Shown: positions 1-9,700 of the stretch, in pieces
Layout: each line of letters opens with the position of its first letter
How positions within the stretch are numbered: the first letter of the stretch is position 1
From: Turnera subulata
Lineage: Eukaryota; Streptophyta; Magnoliopsida; Malpighiales; Passifloraceae
Reading direction: 5' to 3'
Assembly (NCBI GenBank): GCA_028386065.3
Contig: JAKUCV010000413.1
Coordinates: 72,744-136,743 of the forward strand
DNA length: 64,000 bases
Position numbers and translations under genes: made by a program
The notes under the pieces: generated by a model
What the model was told of the DNA's origin: nothing
The model's input: the letters and a program-made list of their open reading frames with translations, nothing else
Database searches by the model: none

Positions 1-79
1 CACACTTGCCACACATCTCCCTTTCTATGTAGTATACTAGTAGCTAACACTCTTTATCTTTTGTTATCAACTTTTGCAG

Positions 80-136
80 GCCAACCAAGGGAAGTCGTGT
101 TCACAAATTTCAGATTTTATTTGGCGTGCTGCCTAG
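80..136 (+). CDS. Candidate terminal exon of an unidentified gene
   Basis: A pyrimidine-rich stretch ending in ttttgcag (72-79) is followed by 18 sense codons and TAG (134-136). The peptide ends SQISDFIWRAA. This could be the last exon of a plus-strand gene entering from the left and converging tail-to-tail on the galactosyltransferase. I do not recognise the protein. One acceptor site and 18 codons is weak evidence, and chance is a real alternative. Confidence 0.25.
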   Translation, partial: ANQGKSCSQISDFIWRAA

Positions 137-416
137 GCAGCAGGAATTGATATGTCTTTCTTCTTCTTTTTCAATTCTCCATGATACGTTTGTTCTAGCC
201 AAGATTAAAACTCTCCTAAACAATACATTAATGTGATAAGCGTCGAAGTTGTTTCAGTACTAAGAACTTTGAGCATCTCATCTCCTCTCCACCCCGAAGC
301 AATCCTATCGCGAGCAATTGCCCTCATGTTTGAGATCCAAGCATTATCGGTTGGTCAAATCGTTGGAGCAACTAATTTAAGACTTTCACCATATATATAA
401 CAGCCTTTGTGTGCAG

Positions 417-442
417 TAATTAATTAATTAATTAATTAATTT
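417..442. repeat. (TAAT)n microsatellite
   Basis: About six tandem TAAT units, in the DNA downstream of the galactosyltransferase stop codon (probable 3' UTR or just beyond). The rest of 137-650 shows no other recognisable feature. Confidence 0.9.
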
Positions 443-650
443 AATCATATTGTACCAACTGTCCGAGACATCAAAGAAACAAAAATCGGTCAGATGGCAC
501 TGTCGTCTGAAATCCCCCAGGGTTGGGGTTGGTGTTGGTGTCACAGACACAGACAATACAACACAACACACACAAGAATGCATTGGAAGATTATATTGAT
601 TACCACCATATAATTAGAACTGATCGAGTGACATACTACAATACATGTGT

Positions 651-799
651 TCAGAAACTTGTGTGCCATATTGCACCATCACCTTCCCCGCATCGCTGGT
701 GTACCTCTTCCATTCTCTCCACCGACTTGCAAATTCCACTGCAGCTCCAATCAAATGATGCAGCACACGGATTCCCAGCTTGAGCCTTCCACTCACAAT
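651..799 (-). CDS. Last exon of the galactosyltransferase gene
   Basis: The acceptor is tatatatag at 801-800. Codon 353 (Asp) is split, with G from 8724 and AT from 799-798. The exon encodes 48 complete residues plus TGA (653-651), including [20 protein letters not shown] and [13 protein letters not shown]. This is the standard C-terminus of the plant family, so the exon belongs to the gene ending at 8724 despite 7.9 kb of transposon DNA between them. Every other intron is under about 450 bp except the first (1,340 bp). Confidence 0.93.
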
Positions 800-3700
800 C
801 TATATATATATTGATAAAAGATCGCTGTTATTTCTCACAATCAATCAAGCACTCAACAAGAAAGAAAAGAAATAGACACAAAGATTTAACGAGGTTCGGC
901 CATTGATGCCTACGTCCTCGGATAAGAACAGAGAGGGTTTTTCCACTATGATGAATGATAGTACAATACAGAACCTGTTTACATTCTCTGTATGTAAACC
1001 TGCCCTTTCGGCAACTTAACAGTTGGGTCATAACTAATAACAAGTCTACAAGCCCAAACCATAAACTAGGTCCACTAGAATTCAAGGCAACAAAAAAACA
1101 ACAAATCTTCCCCTTGACTTGAATTCTCTTCATCTACCAAGAAAAACAACCCTCTGCCTTGTCACAGCCCTCTTAAGGGCATTACTGCGTACTGCCTACA
1201 CCAACCAAGTCTAGGCAATGCCTAAACTTGCTAACTGGAACTGCTTTGGTCATCATATCTGCTGGATTATCATGTGTAGACACTTTCTTCACATCAACAA
1301 CACCCTGTGATATAATGTCCCGAATAAAGTGAAGTCTGACATCTATATGCTTTGTTCGCTCATGATACATCTAGTTCTTAGTAAGATGGATAGCACTTTG
1401 ATTGTCACAAAACACTGCAGTTTTCTTCTGTGTCAACCCCAGATCACTTACCAGACCTTGTAACCAAATAGCTTCTTTCACTGCTTCAGTAATAGCCATA
1501 TACTCTGCCTCTGTAGTAGACAACGCAACAACAGCTTGCAAAGTTGCTTTCCAACTGATAGCACTACCAGAAAGACTAAAGATATAACCTGTTAAAGACC
1601 TTCTCTTATCTAAGTCCCCTGCATAGTCTGAATCAACATAGCCAGCAACCGAACTCATTAACTTGGCTTTGTCAAACGTCAAACCAACACTAGCAGTACC
1701 TTTTAAGTATCTCAAAATCGACTTCACTGCTTGCCAATGTTCCTTTCCCGGATACGCCATGTATCTACTCACAACACTAACAGCATGTGAAATGTCAGGA
1801 CGAGTGCATACCATAGCATACATGATGCTACCTACAGCACTTGAATATGGAACAAGAGACATTTCTTCCATATGTCTGCAGACAACTTGAAATGTGTAGC
1901 AAATGGAGTAGACACAGGTTTAGCACTAGCTAAATTAAACCTTTGGAGAACTTTCTCAACATAGGACTGTTGACTAAGCATAAGCTTCCCAACACTTCTG
2001 TTCCTTGTGATTTCCACCCCTAAAATCTTCCTTGCTGCACCCAAATCGTTCATCTCAAACTCTTCACCAAGCTGCTTTTTCAATACGGTAATCTCCGACA
2101 TACTCTTAGCAACAATGAGCATGTCATCCACATACAACAGCAAATACACCAAAGAATCATCTGCAAGCTTCTTATGATACTGTGTTGATAGTATACGTGA
2201 AGCTCATTTCGGTGATGCTTGGTACTTACATAGTTTGGAGAATATGGTGACGGATCCTCTGACAAAGTTTGGTATATTCCTGAAGAATTCATTCGTTTGT
2301 ACCACTTCCATACCTGGAGTGATGAATCCCTCAGGTTGACGCATATAAATTTGCTCCTCCAACTCACCATGCAAGAATGTAGTTTTTACATCTAACTGCT
2401 CTAGCTCTAAGTCATGAAGAGCCACCATAGCTAATAAGACCCTGATAGAGCTGTGTTTTACCACTGGAGAAAATACTTCATTATAGTCTATCCCCTCCCT
2501 CTGTGTAAAACCTTTAGTTACTAACCTTGCCTTGTATCTAGGTGCTTCAACCCCCGAATTTCCTTCTTTCCTCTTGAAAACCCACTTGCAGCCTACTACC
2601 TTCTGTCCTTTCGGCAATAAAACAAGCTTCCATGTTTGATTCTTGTGAAGAGACTCAATCTCTTCTCCCATAGCACCAATCCATTGATCAGCATCCGAGC
2701 TAGCAATAGCTTCTTTATAGCTATTAGTGTAACGCCCCGATTTTCTTTTGTTAATTGGTTTTTACTGGATTTTCGGCATTTTTGGAATTTAGTTTCCAAT
2801 TTTACCCTTGCGGGAATTTCCAGGTATTTATGGTCAAGGGAAGTATTTTATTTCCTTGGTGAAATTAACTTTTAGGTGGAATTAATCTTTATTCAGGATT
2901 TATTTGAGGAAGTTTCAAAGTTAATTGTGTTGTGTTTAAAGCACTAAGGTTTGGGGTAGTTTTAATCAAAACTACGTCATTTCGGGGAGGTTATAACATA
3001 GAACACAGATATGAATGCGTTTTGACTAGAGGAGTTTGGCGTGTTGACCTGGGGAGTTAAAAGATCGAAACGACGCCGTTTTGCTAACCAAAACGACGCT
3101 GTTTTATGCTCCGGCCGAACCCTAGGTTTACCCTAGGTATAAAAGCATCTTTTCTCCCCTCTCTCCTCACTCTCTTCTCTTCTGATTTCGGCTGCCTCCC
3201 TCACCGTCACTCCCACGCTCTCATCGATTTCTCCTCACCCAAACCGTTCCCCAAAATCCCTCTTCCTCTCTTTTTCTTTGTTTTTCCTTCCTTTTTCTCT
3301 GTTTGCCTCCCCGATTCGTTACTCTCATCTCTCTCTTTCTTCTAGCCTCAACCTTCTTGCCACCACCGCAGTTCTTCTTCCTCCTTTCGAATCGTCGGCG
3401 CCATCCAATCACCGAGAATTCGCCGATGCGGTACAAAATGTCTAGGAAGTTGTGGAGGCTTGGCTCGGGACCGGAGCCAGTGTGTGGTTGCGAGCTCGGC
3501 TTGGGCGTGGGGTCGGGGATCCGATGAGGAGCCTCCGTCGTTGAACTTTCCGCCGCCTTTCTCGCGTGGTTGCCTGATTGTGGGCTCGGTGGCGAACGGC
3601 GTTGGCGGTGCTGGTCCGGTGTTGTTGGGCCGGGCTTGGACGCGACGAGGAGCCGCCGTCGTTGAGACGAGGTCGCGCTGCCAAAAGTAGGAGGAGGATT

Positions 3701-6700
3701 TTGGATCCGGGTCTATTCGACTGTGCTGGTGGCCGGCGGATGCGTGGGTGATGTTGTTTTCTCGGTGGTGTGCTCGGGCAATTCGTGGACAGAGCTCGGG
3801 TCGCCGCCACCGTGGTCAGTATTCCCTTTGCTCTTCTGTTCTTTTTCTTCTTTCCTCTCCTTCATGTGTTGTTGATGGCGGGTAGTGGCAGTGAATGGGG
3901 TCGGGTCTGTGTTGTTAATGGTGGAAGGCAGATCTAGTGGTTGCTGTGTTGGTATGGCGGCGGATGTGGTTGCTTGATGGTGTCGGGTTTCTGCCAGTTT
4001 CGGGTGCACTGGCGATGTGGTTACTGTTCCGGCAGAGAAATCTTAGGGCTCGGGTTTGGTATTCGCTGCTGCTGCTGGTGGTCGATCTGTGTCCGGTGGA
4101 GTGAGTGTTGCTGCGGACCTCGATTTGCAGGGGGTTCAAGGCTCCGGGCAGCGAAGATTGTTCCGGTAAGCATGTTTCTTTGGCGAGCCTATGCTTTATA
4201 AATCCGTTCTTCCATGTTCTTAGGTTCTGTGTTGTTGAATTGGGTATTTCCGGTTGTGGCAGACTTGTTAAGGTTGTTATTCGGCTTTGGCACTGTCCCG
4301 ACGAGGCTGACCGGAATCCGGCGAGGCTCGGGAAACTTCCGGCGGGGCTCGGGTTGCTGTTCCGGGGAGCGAGTTATTATTCCGGCGTGCATCTTGAGTT
4401 GGCATTAAATGGTAACTCCTGGCAATGCTTGTAATCTAATTTTGTACATGTCATGTACTAGATATGCATTTTAATCAATGTATCAAGATATAAATGGACT
4501 TTAGTGGAATTCGGGAGTTGCGTGTTGAGGGTGCGTGGCCGGAATATATATTTCCGACGCGTTTAGAACCGTTAGGCCGAAAAGGTTGGGCTCGGGAGTT
4601 CAATTTGTCATGATTATGTTAACGGGCCAAGTCTAGGCCCAATAAATGTTAAGCGGAGTGTGTATGGGCTTTAGGCCCAATGACTAATGAAGTGGGCTTT
4701 AGGCCCAGTGACTATTATGGGAATGGGCTTTAGGCCCAATGGATAATTAAAACTGACAACTATTATGGATATGGACCTTAGGCCCAAAGGAGGATTAAAC
4801 CTAATGTTTTAATTAAGTGGACCTTTAGTCTTGGACTAAGATTATGAGATTGTTTGGGTTTTGACCTTGATGGTTAGTAATGGGCCTTAGGCTACGAGAT
4901 AAACTCAAGATCATACATTGGCATGCATTTATTTATTTGTGATGAGTAAGCATCTTATATGATGTGTATATTCGTAGGACGTTATGGACATAGGAATGTT
5001 GAGGCGGGTTAAGGCTTCGGTTTCCGAGGCAATTATTATGGCCAAGGTGAGGACTTATAAACCTTTGCATGCATTACTGCCTACAATGCTCGGTTGATTG
5101 TCTTGGTATATAATGTGGTATTATTGTTTGGTCTTGAATGCTGTATGCATGCTTGCCTGTTGTGCTGTTGTTGCTATTTGCAAAGTGAATTATGTTGATG
5201 TTACCTATGACGTGGTGTGCCTGATTATGTGACCTGTTGTCTGATGTGATGTATTGTGCCTGTCTAGCATGACTTGTTTGGTTATGATAAACACATGAGG
5301 TATAGATTTGTGGTTTGTGTGGTGGACTATGGGCTGGGGCCCGGACTTGAGAATAAGATATTAAATCCACACAACACTGTTTAATCATAACTTATGGTAC
5401 AACTCTTAAAACATTATTGAGAATAACATACTATAATAATTCTACTGTGGGGCTGTTGACCGGTTGGTTCGAGCGGGAAGTAATACCCCTCGGGATGGCA
5501 TGCGGGTTTGCATATGGGCCTGTGATGGCCGGTTCTACCTCCCTCTTTCTATCTCCCCCTTTCTATCTCCCTATTTCTCTCTGTCTCTCTCTCTCTCTAT
5601 GAATATGTTTGGGCTTCGTGCCTGGTTTATTTGGGCTTATGCCTGGTTGTCTCATGAGACGGGACCGAACTCGAAGCACACAGTAGAGGGCCCTAATAAA
5701 ATACTTAACCTTAATAACAAAGATAATAATATAAGTAATGACAAGTGATGGTATGTAGTCTGATGATGTCTTGCTCTGTGTATTGAGGTTGTTGTTGTTT
5801 GATGCCGGTGTACTTGTAGTTGATTTGTATTGTATATTATTGGTTTATTTGTTTGCGGTGAGACAGTGGTTGGTCTCACCCCCTCACAGTTTTACACAGG
5901 TTAGCTGATCGATGATCAGAAGAGCATATCAGCAGGTGGCGGTGCTTTCCTCTCCTCGGGTCGGATCCATAGAGTTCACTACATACATGTCATCATATGT
6001 ATAGTCTTCCGCTGCTTACTCGTTGCTGTGTAATTTGTTGTATAATTGTTCATTGATTATGTGGTTGATATTGTATCCCGTGGTGAAGGGCATTTTGGTC
6101 ACTTCACATGCTATACATTCTTTAATGGATGATTTGGGATACGGGTGTCCCGGAAATGATAAGGACAATTTGGTCAATCTATAATTAATTTATAACTTAT
6201 ATTAATAAATTGGGACACGGGCGTTTCAATTAGGCTCCTGCACATCAATTGTTTCTGCAACTGACAATGCAAATTCTATAAGGTTTGCATAACCAACAAG
6301 ATTTGGATCAGCAACATTCGCATACTTAGCTGGTACTTTCGTTTGCCTCTTTGATCTACCTGTGGCAATATTATACGTTTGCTGTTGTTGTACAGGTGCA
6401 TCATCAACAGCAAGATTTTGCACCTCCTCCACAACTGTATTACAAGGCTGAACTTGTGGAATATCAATCTCAAGCTCAATTTGTTCTCTGACACCGCGGT
6501 CTGTTTCTGCTATTGTCTTCTCCTTTTGACCANNNNNNNNNNNNNNNNNNNNNNNNNNNNNNNNNNNNNNNNNNNNNNNNNNNNNNNNNNNNNNNNNNNN
6601 NNNNNNNNNNNNNNNNNNNNNNNNNNNNNNNNNNNNNNNNNNNNNNNNNNNNNNNNNNNNNNNNNNNNNNNNNNNNNNNNNNNNNNNNNNNNNNNNNNNN

Positions 6701-9700
6701 NNNNNNNNNNNNNNNNNNNNNNNNNNNNNNNNNNNNNNNNNNNNNNNNNNNNNNNNNNNNNNNNNNNNNNNNNNNNNNNNNNNNNNNNNNNNNNNNNNNN
6801 NNNNNNNNNNNNNNNNNNNNNNNNNNNNNNNNNNNNNNNNNNNNNNNNNNNNNNNNNNNNNNNNNNNNNNNNNNNNNNNNNNNNNNNNNNNNNNNNNNNN
6901 NNNNNNNNNNNNNNNNNNNNNNNNNNNNNNNNNNNNNNNNNNNNNNNNNNNNNNNNNNNNNNNNNNNNNNNNNNNNNNNNNNNNNNNNNNNNNNNNNNNN
7001 NNNNNNNNNNNNNNNNNNNNNNNNNNNNNNNNNNNNNNNNNNNNNNNNNNNNNNNNNNNNNNNNNNNNNNNNNNNNNNNNNNNNNNNNNNNNNNNNNNNN
7101 NNNNNNNNNNNNNNNNNNNNNNNNNNNNNNNNNNNNNNNNNNNNNNNNNNNNNNNNNNNNNNNNNNNNNNNNNNNNNNNNNNNNNNNNNNNNNNNNNNNN
7201 NNNNNNNNNNNNNNNNNNNNNNNNNNNNNNNNNNNNNNNNNNNNNNNNNNNNNNNNNNNNNNNNNNNNNNNNNNNNNNNNNNNNNNNNNNNNNNNNNNNN
7301 NNNNNNNNNNNNNNNNNNNNNNAGAAATTAAATTCCTCTTCATATGGGGAACATGCCAACACTCAATGCTTCTAATAACACCATCGAACATTTTTAACTT
7401 GATGTGACCAATCCCTTCCACTGACAAAGAATTGTTATTGCCCAAGAAGACAGTCCCACTCATTTGTTTGTATGTAGCAAACCAATGCCTGTGAGGACAC
7501 ATGTGAAACGTCGCACCAGAATCAAGAACCCATTAATTTTGTCCATGAATAGAACCCACAGACAAAACTTCCCCAGTTCTATCACTGTCATCAGAATTGA
7601 CGCAAGTGTCGACAATATTCGCAGAACTCTCATCCTTTTTCTTCCCCTTATTCTTCAACATTGGACAATCATATTTCAAGTGACCCTTCTCTCCACACTT
7701 ATAACAAAATCTGTTCTTGACTCTAGACTTCGACCTAGCCTTAGATTTCTTAGAGAAATCCTTATATTGTGTTCTTCCCCTACTCACCAAACTCTCACCT
7801 TTTGATCTATTGTCTGGAAAATTCTTTGTAAGCTCCTTTGATTTCAGCGAACTACTAACATCATCCAGCTTAACACTTTCTTTCCCATACAACAATGTAT
7901 CAACAAAATTCTCATAACATGGTGGTAATGAGCATAACAAAATCAAGCCTTGATCCTCATCATCAATAATTATGTCTATATTTTTCAAATTCATAATTAT
8001 TGAATTAAAATCATCAAGGTGATTTCTAATAGATGTACCTTCTTGCATACGGAGAGTATACAGCTTTTTCTTCAGGTAAAGCCGATTTGTCAGCGATTTA
8101 ACAGAATACTTGTCCTCCAATTTTTTCCATGCTTCTTCCGTAGATACTGATGACTCAATCTCGCGAAGCACTCTATCGGTGACAGACATGAAAATCGCAC
8201 CCAAAGCCTTTTCCTTCTGTTCCTCCTTCACCGTATCTGTTGTACCCGCAGGAAAAATTCTCATCCACTGCCTTCCACAATCCTTGCAATACCAGAGAAG
8301 ATCTCATTCTAATCTTCCAAAGACTAAAACTAGATTGTGAACCAAAAAACAACCCTTGCGCTCCGCTACCACGTGTTGAGAACCGGGAGTCGCCCGAAAA
8401 CCTGGGAGACAATACGCGAGGCCCAAATGAGTTCCATACGCGTGACCAGGACACCACTCTGTAACCGAAAACCTCAAGGTGTTGGGTACATGGGTCCATT
8501 TCACTTATATGTTACTCACTTGGCCTCTTTCTCTCCGATGTGGGATTCACCACTCACACTTACATTCCAACATATATATATATATATATATATCTCAAAA
8601 TTAACCTCATTAAGTTTAAGTGTACAGTACAAAACAAAAATAATTCTATCTTTATTGACACAAATCAAGATCAGGATTATATATATAATTATAATATAAT
8701 AATTAAACATATATCCATCTTACCCGGTGGAGTCCCACAGCAGAGGCTACGATCATCAATGTGCTCAACATCTAGACCAATAAACCATGACCCCAGAGAA
8801 ACATCTTCATTTGCATATCTATGAAGTATGTGCCTGGAGAGAGATAACACATCAATCATTCATTCTTTGAAACACACACATTATCCATATATATATATAG
8901 ATAATGCAACTGGGCGCAGGCTTTACCGATTTACTGATATGTAAGTGGCCAAATCTTTGGAAATCGCATATATTTGCCCAGTGGCATGCCTGAAATACTT
9001 ATTCCCCTCCTCGCCAAATTTCCAATATTCTGGTTCATGGTACTTAACCCCTCTGCATATGGGAGCCAAAAACATGATACTTCAACAGGATAATCATCCA
9101 AACAAACTGCAGTCACAAGTCTACATATTACAGAGCTTACTTCTGTGCTAGTACAGGTCCAGACTTCATGCAACCAATGTAAATCCGGGGCTTTGATCGA
9201 TGACGGGCCAAGGTAGAGCCAACCATGCCTGTTCAATTGTTGAAATCAATATGCTATAGTAAATTACATCCATTTCTGCTCCTTTACGGTGGAAAGGGAA
9301 AGCAGATGGGCATACTGACCGAGATTTATGTGCACATCATCGTCCACTTTGATATAAAAGTCAGCATCCCACTTAGCCACAGCCATGGAGAAGTATATTT
9401 GTGTTTTTGACGACAATTCGTGATACCCTTCTATATGATTCTGCAGCGTAAAGAATGGTTATTTAGGCTAGCACTAAATCATCCATTGAAACTTCGTGTC
9501 GCTAACTAGGAATGTCTCTCAAACTACTGAAAATGACTTCTTCATTACCTCCCAACCCGAAAGTTACAGCCTTTGCAGATTAACTACCTACTCACACAAT
9601 TGTACATAAATATAAAAATCTTTAGGTTGATGGCTAAAACATCTGGTTGTTATTTTTAATCAGCTTTTCCAAGATCTATCCAAGAATCGGAGGAAAATGT

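Larger units (their letters stand above)
812..8572 (-). mobile_element. Decayed Ty1/copia retrotransposon in the last intron, with mismatched LTRs
   Basis: Minus-strand order: 5' LTR (8572-8374), primer-binding site, gag, protease, gap, integrase-RT linker, RT, RNase H, polypurine tract, 3' LTR (1103-812). Both outer flanks are TATAT, compatible with a 5-bp target duplication, but the flanks are AT microsatellite so this is weak. A 3,501-bp solo LTR (2728-6228) interrupts pol between the integrase and RT domains. Several stops and frameshifts make the element inactive. The domain order (integrase before RT) and sequence fit the Tork/TNT-like part of copia. Confidence 0.85.

Noticed and set aside
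3106..4434. Frames of 60-122 aa on both strands in the 3.5-kb solo LTR
   Set aside because: GC-rich or CT-rich leader with no family motif; no frame is longer than expected by composition.
6226..7502. Long frames across the N gap at 6533-7322 on both strands
   Set aside because: Unknown bases were read as open. Only the copia pol fragments at either side are supported.
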